This document shows, one piece after another, positions 36,277-45,431 of a DNA stretch of 64,000 nt (its first letter is position 1; every line of letters starts with the position of its first letter). Under the pieces are notes generated by a model. The model saw only the letters and a list, made by a program, of their open reading frames with translations. It ran no database searches and was not told the origin of the DNA. This DNA comes from Paraburkholderia flagellata (GTDB lineage: Bacteria; Pseudomonadota; Gammaproteobacteria; Burkholderiales; Burkholderiaceae): assembly GCF_021390645.1 (NCBI RefSeq), contig NZ_JAJEJT010000004.1:434001-498000 (forward strand), written 5' to 3'. Both the position numbers and the translations under genes were made by a program.

Positions 36277-36546
36277 TTAGCTGCGCCCGGAATGCCCGAA
36301 GCGCTTGAGCACGAGCACGCAGAGCGCCGGCAGATGCACGACGCCCAGGCCGCACGCGATCACCGCCCAGGGCGGCGCGATCGTACCGGACATCATTGCG
36401 CCGACCACTCCGAAGCAAAGGCCAGCCAGCAACAGCGTGGCGTGGGCGAGAATGCGCTTCGGCCCTCGCTCCGTGAAGCGCGGAATGTTCACGTGGACAT
36501 ACACCACGATCAGCAAGGCGACGGTGGCAACTGCGGGGAACAGCAT
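36277..36546 (-). CDS. Small membrane protein, function unknown
   Basis: The product has 89 residues with three predicted membrane segments (about 3-20, 31-54 and 60-80) and a basic C terminus (KRFGHSGRS). GAGG lies 8 bases before the ATG. I do not recognise the family. It is convergent with the hydroxyacid dehydrogenase, 21 bases from its stop, and probably stands alone. Confidence 0.6.
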   Translation of the reverse strand: MLFPAVATVALLIVVYVHVNIPRFTERGPKRILAHATLLLAGLCFGVVGAMMSGTIAPPWAVIACGLGVVHLPALCVLVLKRFGHSGRS

Positions 36547-36899
36547 GTTCGAATCCTCGATTCCAGCAACGATGACGGGAGGCGGGCGTCTCTAGCGCGC
36601 GCCTTCAAAGTCTTCGACTGTAGTGGAGGATTGGCGTTGCGTCGATGGCTCGAGGCTTCGGCCTAGCACCAAACCACGTTGTCATACGCCACCGTGCGGC
36701 GATACACGTTCTTGCCGCGCCAGCTGGAAAACTCCATATACGCGCATTCCAGCACCAGAATCCAGTTCGTGACCCGCATCGCCGCCCCCAAGGTGTTCCC
36801 AGTTGTTCGTTCGACTGCGAGACCAGTCTATGACCCGGGAGCGGCGGACAATGCGGCGAGCAGGGCGCGATATCGCGTCCAGTTCGCCGCATTGCGGGA
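36547..36899. other. Gap between the small membrane protein and the intradiol dioxygenase
   Basis: About 350 bases. Short frames exist on both strands, but none has a ribosome-binding site and a family-like sequence together. I see no repeats or strong hairpins here. Confidence 0.4.
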
Positions 36900-37751
36900 T
36901 CAGGCGTTCAGCGCGAGCGGCATGAGCACGAAATCGAACGTGGAGCGCCACGGCGTGTCGCTGTCGGCCATGCGCTCGTACGGCGCGACGAGCGACGCTT
37001 TCACGCCGAACACGGCGTCCGACTGCAGGTACGGATCGTCGCCCACGAAAGTGTGCGTGACCACCTTCTGGAAGCCCGGCGCGGTGATGAGGAAATGCAT
37101 GTGCGCGGGCCGGTACGGGTGGCGGCCGAGGCTGGCGAGCATCTTGCCCACCGGGCCGTCGTGCGGGATCGGGTACGAGACCGGCTTGATGCCGACGAAG
37201 CGGTACGCGCCGTCCGCGCCGGTCGTGAAGATGCCGCGGTTGTTCCACTTGGGCTGTACGCCGGGCTGCTGCACATCGTAGTAGCCGTCGGCATTGTCGG
37301 ACCACACGTCGATGCGCGCGCCTTCCACCGGGCGGCCTTCGAGGTCGAGCACGCGGCCCTCGAACAGGCAGGGCTCGCCCCGGCCGTCGGCGGTGATGCA
37401 TGCGCCCATCTCGCGCTCGGGTGCGCCGGCCACGTGGAATGGGCCGAATACTGTGTTTTCGGTGGCCGCGCCCGGGCGGCGGTTGTTGATGGCGTCGACG
37501 AGCATGGAAAACCCTAGCGTGTCCGAGAGCAGGATGAACTCCTGGCGCTCGGCGCTGCAAAGCTGCCCGGCCGTGGTGAGGAAGTCGATGGCGGTTTCCC
37601 ATTCCGGCTGGGTCAGCTGTACTTCTTTCGCGAACGCGTGCAGGTGACGCACGAGCGCGCTCATCACCTCGCGCAGACGCGCGTCGGCGCTTTCGCCAAT
37701 ACGCGCATTGACGGCCTCGGCGGAGGCGGCTTCGCTGAAGAACTGGGTCAT
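36900..37751 (-). CDS. Intradiol ring-cleavage dioxygenase (catechol/hydroxyquinol 1,2-dioxygenase type)
   Basis: The product has 283 residues. The N-terminal helical dimerisation domain (about 1-95) is followed by the beta-sandwich catalytic domain. The Fe(III) ligands fit Tyr157 (DNADGYYDV), Tyr193 (PVSYPIP), His217 and His219 (RPAHMHF); the spacings match catechol 1,2-dioxygenase. The enzyme opens catechol or hydroxyquinol between the hydroxyls to give a cis,cis-muconate. The VFGPFHVAGAP segment is common in hydroxyquinol dioxygenases, but this does not settle the substrate. It is divergent from a Rieske oxygenase with 146 bases between, suggesting joint control. Confidence 0.92.
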   Translation of the reverse strand: MTQFFSEAASAEAVNARIGESADARLREVMSALVRHLHAFAKEVQLTQPEWETAIDFLTTAGQLCSAERQEFILLSDTLGFSMLVDAINNRRPGAATENTVFGPFHVAGAPEREMGACITADGRGEPCLFEGRVLDLEGRPVEGARIDVWSDNADGYYDVQQPGVQPKWNNRGIFTTGADGAYRFVGIKPVSYPIPHDGPVGKMLASLGRHPYRPAHMHFLITAPGFQKVVTHTFVGDDPYLQSDAVFGVKASLVAPYERMADSDTPWRSTFDFVLMPLALNA

Positions 37752-37806
37752 GGTTGGGGTTACCTGTGGGGTTGCCGGGGTTGGCAAGTGAAGGCGACAT
37801 CGAAGT

Positions 37807-37823
37807 CGTGCCGTAACGGCACG
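37807..37823. promoter_or_regulatory. Palindromic operator between the divergent oxygenase genes
   Basis: CGTGCCGTAACGGCACG is a perfect 7-bp inverted repeat around TAA, roughly midway between the intradiol dioxygenase and Rieske oxygenase starts. It is well placed to control both. Confidence 0.55.
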
Positions 37824-37897
37824 TATTGTGCGCCTGTCGCCATCGGGACCCAAAATCTGGTCCAATTGGCGCATTCGATTCGCTGCTCCCATCCGTC

Positions 37898-39022
37898 ATG
37901 CTGAAAAACCTCTGGTACGTCGTGGCAGCCGCCGCAGACCTGCGCGAGCAGTTGCTGCCGGTCACGCTTCTCGGCCACCGCTTCGTCGCCTTTCGCGACG
38001 CTCAGGGCCGCGCGCAACTGCTTTCCGATATCTGCGCGCATCGCGGCGCATCGCTTGCGGCCGGGCGCCGTGTGAACGGCGAGGTCCAGTGCCCGTACCA
38101 CGGCTGGCGCTATGGCGGCGACGGCGTTTGCACCCACATTCCGGCGCAGCCGCAGGCGCGCATTCCGGCGCGAGCGCGCGTGGACGGCTACCCCGTGATA
38201 GAGCGTCACGGCTGGATCTGGGCGTTCGTGGGCGACCTGCCGGAAGAAGAGCGGCCGCCGCTGCCCGATCTCGGCTGGGCCGACGACGCGGGCGTGCGCG
38301 TCGTGTACGGCACTTACGCGTGGGAGGCGAACTGGGAACGCGTGATCGAGAACGGGCTCGATTTCGCGCACGCGCCCTTCGTGCACGGCAGTTCGTTCGG
38401 CGCGCCCGACCGCCCCGAATTCGACGCAGTCAATGTGAACGCCAGCGCCTGGAGCGGCCACGCGCGGCTCGTGATGCGCCGGCCCGTGCGCAAGGGGTGG
38501 CTGCGCCGCGAGCCCACGGGCGAGCATGTCGACGTGGTCACGCAAACGGGCTTTCACCTGAGCGGCCCGTGCGCGACGCTCGAACTCACGCTGGCCAATG
38601 GGTGGCGCATCCATATCGCGTCGGCGCATGTGCCGGTGGATGCGGGGCGCACGCAGACGTTCTGGATGATGGGCCGCAGCTTCCTGCGCAATGCGCTTTT
38701 CGACGGGCGTTTTCGCGCGCGCAATCTGCGCATTTTCGAGGAAGACCACGCTGTGCTTCGGCGCATTCGGCCGGTTCGCGTGCCGGAGGGCTGGCAGAAC
38801 GAGGTGTCGGTGAAATCGGATGCCTTGCAGATCGCGTTCAGGCAACGCGTGCGAGCGCTGGCGGATAGCGGCTGGAGCGTGCCGGAGGCCTCGCAGGCGA
38901 GCCGCGTGGCCAGGGTGATCGCTTGCCCGATGCGGCGCACGGTGAACACGTGGGCATTGGAGGACACGTGCGCTCCCGAGGCGCCGCAAGTGGCGGCGAA
39001 CGCCGGGACATCGCCGCGCTGA
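37898..39022 (+). CDS. Rieske non-heme iron oxygenase, alpha subunit (vanillate demethylase-like)
   Basis: The product has 374 residues. The Rieske [2Fe-2S] ligands are Cys46, His48, Cys65 and His68 (ICAHRGASL and VQCPYHGWRY). The mononuclear iron site fits Asp155, His158 and His163 in NGLDFAHAPFVHG. The length and order match VanA-type O-demethylases or ring hydroxylases. These need a reductase partner, and none is encoded nearby. The start MLKNLWYVVA is typical of the family, though no Shine-Dalgarno is visible. Next to an intradiol dioxygenase, it probably generates a catechol-type product for ring opening. Confidence 0.9.
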   Translation: MLKNLWYVVAAAADLREQLLPVTLLGHRFVAFRDAQGRAQLLSDICAHRGASLAAGRRVNGEVQCPYHGWRYGGDGVCTHIPAQPQARIPARARVDGYPVIERHGWIWAFVGDLPEEERPPLPDLGWADDAGVRVVYGTYAWEANWERVIENGLDFAHAPFVHGSSFGAPDRPEFDAVNVNASAWSGHARLVMRRPVRKGWLRREPTGEHVDVVTQTGFHLSGPCATLELTLANGWRIHIASAHVPVDAGRTQTFWMMGRSFLRNALFDGRFRARNLRIFEEDHAVLRRIRPVRVPEGWQNEVSVKSDALQIAFRQRVRALADSGWSVPEASQASRVARVIACPMRRTVNTWALEDTCAPEAPQVAANAGTSPR

Positions 39023-39101
39023 ACGCCTACGTGCCCTCGACGCGATTTGCAACTCCGAACGCCTGCTTGGCGTTCGGAGCCCAGCGTTGAACGCTCAACG
39101 C

Positions 39102-39560
39102 TCAGTGGCGCGGCGTCACCGGCTCGACTGCTGCCCAATACGGCTCGGCACCGTAATACGCGTGCAGGGTGCTGCCCCAGGTTGCGTCGGCCATGGAGGG
39201 CCAGCTGTCCCGATCGAAGCCCGGCGCTTCCTTCACGCGCTCGGACGACACGTTGAGCAGGAAGCACTTGCGGCTCGTGTCGAGCATGAGCGCGCTCCAG
39301 GGGATGGCGAGCAGCTTGTCGCCAATGCCGAGAAAGCCGCCGCTCGACATCACCACATAGGCCACGCGGCCGCTCTGCACGTCGAGCATGATTTCCTTGA
39401 TCTTGCCGACTTCCTGGCCGTCCGAACTCAGCACGCGGTCGCTATCGAGCGTGCTGGCGGCCATCACGTCGGGGCCCGGCCCCGCAGCGCTCACGCGGCC
39501 TTTGCCGACGATGCGCGCGCCATCGCCGGTCGGCATGGGCGGAGGAATGAAGGTTGGCAT
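39102..39560 (-). CDS. PRC-barrel domain protein
   Basis: The product has 152 residues. The ATG at 39560 has GGAG 6 bases upstream; an upstream ATG at 39572 would overlap that site. The PRC-barrel core is at about 32-105: SDRVLSSDGQEVGKIKEIML, then AYVVMSSGGFLGIGDKLLAIPW. PRC-barrels occur in photosynthetic reaction centre H subunits, RimM and many stress-related proteins. The Pro-rich N terminus and aromatic C terminus are not part of the domain. Probably a soluble protein with an RNA- or protein-binding role; the function is unknown. Confidence 0.85.
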   Translation of the reverse strand: MPTFIPPPMPTGDGARIVGKGRVSAAGPGPDVMAASTLDSDRVLSSDGQEVGKIKEIMLDVQSGRVAYVVMSSGGFLGIGDKLLAIPWSALMLDTSRKCFLLNVSSERVKEAPGFDRDSWPSMADATWGSTLHAYYGAEPYWAAVEPVTPRH

Positions 39561-39704
39561 GACGGTCTCCATCTATGAGGGGAACAATATCGAGTCCGGC
39601 CAGACTCCCGACGATTCCCGTGTCAGGCGGCAGGCGATGCCGCGGCGGTTCTGGCCGCCTGCCGGGAATACAGCAAACGGCGTACCGCGCCGTAGCAGCC
39701 CGCT

Positions 39705-40652
39705 TCAAGAGCCTGATGAGGCGGGCGTGGCGGCCTTTTGCGGCGGATCGACGTCGTAGCGTTTCGCCTGCTCGAAGAACGCGCGCTCGGCGGCCTTGGT
39801 CATCACCAGAATGCTGATGCGGCGGTTCAGCGGGCTGTCCGCCGTGTCGTGGTCGAGCGGCAGGACATCGGCGAGACCGCGCACCTGGAGCAATTTCTCC
39901 TCGCTCAGATGGCCGGCCACCAGCGCGCGGCGTGCGGCGTTGGCGCGCTCGCTCGAAAGCTCCCAGTTCGAATAGCCCACAAGGCCCCCCGAGTAGGGCA
40001 CCGAGTCGGTGTGCCCCGCGATCGACACACCACTGTCCACGTCGTTGAGCGCGCTGCCGATCAGCACGAGGATCTCGTACGCGTAGTCTTCGAGCTTCGC
40101 GCTGCCGGTTGCGAACATGGGGCGTTTGAGCGAGTCGACCAGTTCGATGCGCAGGCCTTCGTCCGTGATCGATATGCGGATCTGGTCGCGGTACGCGCGC
40201 AATTCCGGCTTGCGCTCGATGAGCGCCGAGAGCTTTTCCTTGAGCTGCGAAAGACGCGACTTGTCGGTAGCTTCCACGGGCACGGCGTGCGAGAGCGTAG
40301 GCTGCGCGTTCGAGCCGCCCACGGCGGGCGTCTTGCTGGAGAGGTCGCGGCCACCGCCTTGCACCACGCTCGGGTTGGGGTTCGCGGCATTAGGCGTGCT
40401 GCCGAGCATGGCCGACAGCGGCGTGTTGAAGTATTTCTCGATGCCGTCGCGGTCGTACTGCGACGTCGAGCCGAGCAGCCACATCAAGAGGAAAAACGCC
40501 ATCATCGCGGTCACGAAGTCGGCATAGGCGATCTTCCATGCCCCGCCGTGGTGGCCTTCGTGTCCGCCTTTTTTCACGCGGCGCACCACGAGCGTGGTCT
40601 TGCTGCCCTCGGTGTCGCGCGCGGCGCGCGAGCCAGGCGTGCGTTCGGCCAT
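39705..40652 (-). CDS. motB: Flagellar motor stator protein MotB
   Basis: The product has 315 residues. One membrane helix (about 41-61) holds the proton-binding Asp45 in AYADFVTAMMAFF. A linker follows, then the OmpA-type peptidoglycan-binding domain (about 180-300) with SIAGHTDSVPYSGG and NWELSSERANAARRAL. GGAG lies 7 bases before the ATG. It is encoded 10 bases after motA. With MotA it forms the stator that drives flagellar rotation. No other flagellar structural genes are in the window. Confidence 0.95.
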   Translation of the reverse strand: MAERTPGSRAARDTEGSKTTLVVRRVKKGGHEGHHGGAWKIAYADFVTAMMAFFLLMWLLGSTSQYDRDGIEKYFNTPLSAMLGSTPNAANPNPSVVQGGGRDLSSKTPAVGGSNAQPTLSHAVPVEATDKSRLSQLKEKLSALIERKPELRAYRDQIRISITDEGLRIELVDSLKRPMFATGSAKLEDYAYEILVLIGSALNDVDSGVSIAGHTDSVPYSGGLVGYSNWELSSERANAARRALVAGHLSEEKLLQVRGLADVLPLDHDTADSPLNRRISILVMTKAAERAFFEQAKRYDVDPPQKAATPASSGS

Positions 40653-40662
40653 GTCTGGACTC

Positions 40663-41532
40663 CTAAGCGGCCTTCGGCGTTTTGGTGGCGCGCACCGCTT
40701 CGTCGAGCTCCTGGAAGCTAGGGCGGTCGGACGTGAAGAGCACCTTGCGGCCGAACTCCACGGCCACGGGCGGCGCATACCCGGCCAGCGAGGCGAGCAG
40801 CACGGCCTTCACGCACTGGAACGGCTTGCTGGCGGCGCGGCCCTTGGCGTTGAGCAGGTCGGCAATCGGGCCGACGAAACCGTAGGCAAGCAGAATGCCG
40901 AGGAACGTGCCCACGAGTGCGCCCGCGATCATCTCGCCGAGCACGGCGGGCGGTTTGCCCACCGAGCCCATGGTGTGCACCACGCCCATCACGGCTGCCA
41001 CGATGCCGAAGGCGGGCAGGCCGTCGGCCATCTTCTGGATGGCGTTGGGCGCAATCGACACTTCGGAGTGGTGCGTGTCGAGTTCTTCGTCCATGAGGTC
41101 CTGCATTTCCATGGGATTCACGTTGCCGCTCGACATCATGCGCAGATAGTCGACGATGAAGTCGAGCAGATGATGGTCGGAGAGCACGCGCGCGTACTTC
41201 TGGAAAGTCGGGCTGTTCTCGGGCGACTCGATGTCGGCTTCGAGCGCCATCATGCCTTCCTTGCGCGCCTTTTGCAGCAGCTCGTAGAGAAGGGCGATCA
41301 ACTCCAGGTATTGCGCCTTCGTGTAGCCGCCGCCCTTGAAGCAGGTGGGCAGCGCCTTGAGCGTTTTGCCGAGCGTGGCCGTGGGGTTGCTCACCACGAA
41401 CGCGCCCAGCGCCGCGCCGAAAATACACAGGAGTTCGAATGGTTGAACGAGTGCGGGCAGATGTCCTCCCACGCCCACGAAGCTCCCGATCACCGATCCG
41501 AGCACGACAATCCAGCCAATTGCTACAAACAT
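40663..41532 (-). CDS. motA: Flagellar motor stator protein MotA
   Basis: The product has 289 residues with four membrane segments (about 3-20, 31-48, 171-192 and 203-223) and a large cytoplasmic loop rich in charged residues (LLYELLQKARKEGMMALEAD). The channel-lining region GLPAFGIVAAVMGVVHTMG contains the conserved Pro. MotA pairs with MotB to conduct protons and generate torque. The length is normal. It is the first gene of motAB. I found no convincing sigma-28 promoter upstream. Confidence 0.95.
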   Translation of the reverse strand: MFVAIGWIVVLGSVIGSFVGVGGHLPALVQPFELLCIFGAALGAFVVSNPTATLGKTLKALPTCFKGGGYTKAQYLELIALLYELLQKARKEGMMALEADIESPENSPTFQKYARVLSDHHLLDFIVDYLRMMSSGNVNPMEMQDLMDEELDTHHSEVSIAPNAIQKMADGLPAFGIVAAVMGVVHTMGSVGKPPAVLGEMIAGALVGTFLGILLAYGFVGPIADLLNAKGRAASKPFQCVKAVLLASLAGYAPPVAVEFGRKVLFTSDRPSFQELDEAVRATKTPKAA

Positions 41533-42279
41533 GATGTCTACCTTTTCATTCTTGAAGTGATACCGGTCAATCGATTCAGGCCGGCTCGACGAGACGCTTC
41601 AGAAGTGTGGCGTTAGATTCTGCGCGTGCGCGCCTGCGCCGCGAGGCGGCGCACAGCGTAGTGACGCGACGTGCGGTTATGCGTATGAGCGAAGCGCGAC
41701 GCTGCGCGACGCGCACGGGGCGCCGCGCTCATGCGCGTGCTGGCGCCGCGGCCAGCGGCAATACGCGCCGCGGTGGCGACGCCAGTGGTCTGTTTCAGTC
41801 GCAGTGATTGCGCAAGGGTTCTCATGGTGACACCGGAACGGGTGGAGCTTTGCCCTTTTTACGGCGGAGAAAAAGCGTTGCTGAAGTCGCCAGACATATT
41901 TTTTTAAAGGGCTTGATCGATTTCGCGACACGGTAACCAATCGGTTAAAAATGGCATATCGTTCGGATGCCGTATCAATTCCAATGTGGCGATATTTCGG
42001 TGGCGGGATACGCAGCGCCCTTGGGCCGGGCCGCGCCGGCAACACGGCCAGGAAAGCGGTGAGTACGAAGATTGCGAAACCATACGTATACCGAACGTTC
42101 GTGCACTTAATATGTGGCTTGTGCATGCGGGAAATGCCTGGCGCGTGAGGCTTGCGCCGCGCGCGTGGTTCGGCCATTCCTGCGCTTCAGTTTTTGCTTG
42201 ATCCGGCCGTAAACCCAGGCAAGGCGCGCCGGTGTGGAAAGCGCCAGGCAACCGTATTCGCCCTGCCGGGCCCCCCAAG
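41533..42279. other. Gap between motA and the GGDEF gene
   Basis: This 747-base interval should hold the promoters of both divergent units. Two short frames (41607-41807 plus, 41613-41825 minus) are Arg-rich and look like shadows. The stretch around 41890-42130 is AT-richer than its surroundings, consistent with promoters. I saw no clear flhDC genes, repeats or operators. Confidence 0.4.
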
Positions 42280-44193
42280 ATGATCACTGCTCCGCTTCCT
42301 CCGGATGAGGACGTCCGCCTTCGGGCGCTGCGGCAACTCGACATACTCGACACCGATCCCGAAGAGGCATTCGACCGCATCTCGCGGCTCGCCGCCTTCG
42401 CGTTCGACATGCCGATCGTGCTGATCTCGCTCGTGGACGAAGACCGCCAGTGGTTCAAGTCTCACCACGGGCTGGCCGCGTGCGAGACGCCGCGCAGCGT
42501 GTCGTTCTGTGCGCATGCCGTGCTGAGCAAACGCATGCTCGTGGTGGAAGACGCGCTGGACGACGAGCGCTTTCTGGACAATCCGCTCGTCACGGGCGCA
42601 CCGAACATTCGCTTTTATGCGGGCTCGCCGCTGCGTCTCGCCGACGGCCAGGTGGTCGGCACGCTTTGCCTCATCGACGAAAAGCCGCGCACGTTCGACG
42701 AAGTTCAACGCGCGATGCTCGCGGACTTCGCGCACCTCGTCGAACGCGAACTGGAGTTACGCCGGCAGCTGAACCGCTCGCGCGCGGCGCACGAGCGCGA
42801 CCGCCGCTCGCTCGCCATCAGCGAGGCGCGCTTTCGGACCGTGTTCCAGCAAACGCCGATCGGCAAGGCCGTGGTCGATCTCGACGGCCGTTTTCTCGAC
42901 GTGAACCAGAAGTTCTCCGAGATCATCGGCTATGAGGAGAGCGAGCTGCGCCGGCGCACGTTCGCTTCGGTCACGCACCCGGCCGATATCGCCGCCGACC
43001 TGGCGCTTGTGGCCGAACTGCTTGCGGGCCGCCAGGCTACGTATGCGATCGAAAAGCGCTATCTGCGGCCCGACGGCCAGGCCGTGTGGGTCAATCTCGC
43101 GGTGTCGCTCGTGCGTGACGTGTCGGGCGCGCCGCTGCATTTCATCGCGGCGGTGCAGGACATCACAAGCCGCAAGAAGAGCGAAGAGGCGCTGCGCAAC
43201 TATCACGTCGAACTCGAAGAGCGCGTGCGTGAGCGCACGGCGGAGTTGCGGCGCAGCCGCGATGCGCTGCAGACCATCACCGACAACGTGCCGGCGCTGA
43301 TCGCCGTGGTCGATCGAGATCTTTGCTACCAGTTCAACAACGAGACGTTCAGGCGCGTGTTCGGTGCAGAGCCTGCCGCGTTGCGCGGGCGTAGCCTGAG
43401 CGAAACGCTGCGCCCCGAAGTGTTCGCGCAGTTGCAGCCGCTCTTTGCGCGCGCGCTGTCCGGCGAACGCGTGACTTGCGACGAGGTGCGTTACCGGGCG
43501 GACACCGATCACGTATGGTCGGCCACCTACATTCCGGCCAGGCGCGAGGGCAAGGTGACAGGCTTCTACGTGATGGCGCACGACGTGACCGAACAGCGCC
43601 GCACCGAGCAACGCCTGCGCGAAGGCGCGCTGATCGACCCGCTCACGGGCCTTGCGAACCGGCGCGCGCTGCAGGAGGCGCTATGCGAACTGCGCGCAAG
43701 CGGCGAGCCGTTCGCGCTCTTCTTCATGGACATGGACGGCTTCAAGTCCATCAACGACCGCTACGGCCACGACGTGGGCGACGCTTTACTCAAGGAGGTC
43801 GCGCGCAGGCTCGTCGCCACCGTGCGCACGGGCGACGTGGTGAGCCGCCTGGGCGGCGACGAATTCGTGGTGGCGAGCCGCGGCGTGAGCGACGCGCGCG
43901 CCGGCGAGCGCATCGCGGCGGCGATTTGCCGCGACGTGTCGAAGACCTTCGTCATTGCGGACCGCGTGATCGAGACGAGCGCAAGCGTGGGTGTCGTGCT
44001 GACCGGCGCCGCGCGTGCTGCGGGTGTTGTGGACACGACGAGCGAGGTGCTCTCGGTCGAGGACGAGAACAAGCCGCTCGCCGACGATCCGCTTTGTCTT
44101 GCTGATGCGGCCATGTATGAAGCCAAGCGCGCTGGGCGCAATACCTGGCGGGTGGCACCGGGCGCCAGGCCGATGGCGGCGTTGCATGCGTGA
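42280..44193 (+). CDS. Diguanylate cyclase with GAF and two PAS domains
   Basis: The product has 637 residues and no membrane helices. A GAF domain lies at about 30-160, PAS 1 at 180-300 (FRTVFQQTPIGKAVVDLDGR), PAS 2 at 325-445 and a GGDEF domain at 450-620. The active-site motif RLGGDEFVV is intact (GGDEF at 525-529), and RTGD at 516-519 fits the RxxD inhibitory site five residues upstream. It should therefore make cyclic di-GMP with product feedback. No EAL domain is present. The acidic insert VDTTSEVLSVEDENKP near the C terminus is unusual. No Shine-Dalgarno is visible at the ATG. Confidence 0.93.
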   Translation: MITAPLPPDEDVRLRALRQLDILDTDPEEAFDRISRLAAFAFDMPIVLISLVDEDRQWFKSHHGLAACETPRSVSFCAHAVLSKRMLVVEDALDDERFLDNPLVTGAPNIRFYAGSPLRLADGQVVGTLCLIDEKPRTFDEVQRAMLADFAHLVERELELRRQLNRSRAAHERDRRSLAISEARFRTVFQQTPIGKAVVDLDGRFLDVNQKFSEIIGYEESELRRRTFASVTHPADIAADLALVAELLAGRQATYAIEKRYLRPDGQAVWVNLAVSLVRDVSGAPLHFIAAVQDITSRKKSEEALRNYHVELEERVRERTAELRRSRDALQTITDNVPALIAVVDRDLCYQFNNETFRRVFGAEPAALRGRSLSETLRPEVFAQLQPLFARALSGERVTCDEVRYRADTDHVWSATYIPARREGKVTGFYVMAHDVTEQRRTEQRLREGALIDPLTGLANRRALQEALCELRASGEPFALFFMDMDGFKSINDRYGHDVGDALLKEVARRLVATVRTGDVVSRLGGDEFVVASRGVSDARAGERIAAAICRDVSKTFVIADRVIETSASVGVVLTGAARAAGVVDTTSEVLSVEDENKPLADDPLCLADAAMYEAKRAGRNTWRVAPGARPMAALHA

Positions 44194-44489
44194 AGCTGCG
44201 CACTCCGTTTTCATTTGACTGAATGCCGCTGGCGCCTTGCTGGCGGCAAGTGCAGCTCTCATCTCGCCGCGAGGCGACGTGTCTTTCCGGCTTCTGCCGG
44301 GTTCTCCTTCCAAAGTGCTGCAACGTGTTCGAGGCGCACAAGTTCGTGCCTCGTTGCGCGTGGTCAAGATAATCCACGCCTTGTTTACCTCGAATAGGGT
44401 AAACCCAGGGCGCAATGAAAATTAATTTTCACTAAGATCCGTCCATGTAATTTAATTTACGGACTCGCCGTCCCAACCCCGGCCCACGC
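44194..44489. promoter_or_regulatory. Control region upstream of the rpiR-iaaA-gsi operon
   Basis: Nothing gene-like is seen, but two related 16-bp operators lie at its end: TGAAAATTAATTTTCA (44416-44431, perfect palindrome) and TGTAATTTAATTTACG (44446-44461), 12 of 16 bases alike and centred 30 bp apart. They sit 29-74 bp before the regulator start. Confidence 0.65.
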
Positions 44490-45431
44490 ATGCCAACCCG
44501 ACCGACAACTCCCGACACGCCCGAAGCCGAGATCGTCGCGCGCATCACCGCCGCGATGCCCGTTCTTACGCCGGGCCACCGGCGCATGGCCGAGTACGTG
44601 CTCGCGAATCTGTTCCACGCCGCGACCATGCGTATCGACGAACTGGCGAACGCGGTGGGCGCTTCGGTGGCTACGGCCAACCGCTTTGCGCGATCGCTTG
44701 GGTTCGACGGCTATCCGCAGTTTCGCGATGCGCTCGTGCGCGGCTTCGAGGCCACGCTCGCGCCGGTCGAGCGGTTGCGCAGCGCGCAGGAATCGCCCAC
44801 AAGCGGCGCCGAACTGTTCGGCGCTTCGCTGGAGCAGGCCGAGTCGAACCTGCGCCTGTCGCGCCAGTCGATCGACAGCAAAGCGGCCGCAGCAGCCGTG
44901 GACGCGATTCTCTCGGCGCGCCGCGTGTACGTGATCGGCTCGGGCACGAGCGCCTTTCTCGCCGGGCTCATGGAGAACGCGCTGCTGCCTTATCTCGACA
45001 ACGTGCAGGCGCTCTCCACGGTCGGCGGTCCCACACATTCCGCGCGCAGGCTGCTCGGCGCGAACAAGGACGATCTGGTGATCGGCATTGCGTTTCCGCG
45101 CTACGTGGACGACACGATCAAGCTCTCGCGCCACGCTGCGAAGCTGGGCGCGCGCGTGCTCGCGCTCACCGACAGCATCGACTCGCCGCTCGCGCGCTTC
45201 GCCGATCTCACGCTGCTGATCCGCTCCGAAAGGCGCCTCGCGGCGAACTCGGAAGCCGCGGTGCTGGCAGTCATCGAAGCGCTTTGCGACGCTGTGGCGT
45301 TGCGCGCGAAGGATTCCGTCGTCGCCGCTGCGGCCATCACCGAATCGGTGCTGCCGTGGCTCACCTCGGCCGCAGCGCAGGCGAGCGCCGCGCCTGCTGT
45401 CCCGTCTTCCTCAACGAAAAAGAAGTCATGA
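44490..45431 (+). CDS. MurR/RpiR-family transcriptional regulator
   Basis: The product has 313 residues. The N-terminal HTH_6 domain (about 15-90) includes MRIDELANAVGASVATANRF. The C-terminal SIS domain (about 130-260) includes RVYVIGSGTSAFLAGLMENA and binds sugar phosphates in many members, although the ligand here could differ. A low-complexity Ala/Ser/Lys tail closes the protein. Its stop overlaps the iaaA start (ATGA), so it is cotranscribed with the peptide-salvage genes it probably represses. Palindromes in front of it look like autoregulatory sites. Confidence 0.92.
   Translation: MPTRPTTPDTPEAEIVARITAAMPVLTPGHRRMAEYVLANLFHAATMRIDELANAVGASVATANRFARSLGFDGYPQFRDALVRGFEATLAPVERLRSAQESPTSGAELFGASLEQAESNLRLSRQSIDSKAAAAAVDAILSARRVYVIGSGTSAFLAGLMENALLPYLDNVQALSTVGGPTHSARRLLGANKDDLVIGIAFPRYVDDTIKLSRHAAKLGARVLALTDSIDSPLARFADLTLLIRSERRLAANSEAAVLAVIEALCDAVALRAKDSVVAAAAITESVLPWLTSAAAQASAAPAVPSSSTKKKS

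Noticed and set aside
41607..41825. Short frames on both strands near motA
   Set aside because: Arg-rich, no ribosome site, overlapping each other; typical GC-rich shadows.
41533..42279. Search for a sigma-28 promoter or flhDC upstream of motA
   Set aside because: Only a poor TAAA-N15-CCCGTTCC match was found (4 of 8 in the -10), and there is no flhDC-like frame.
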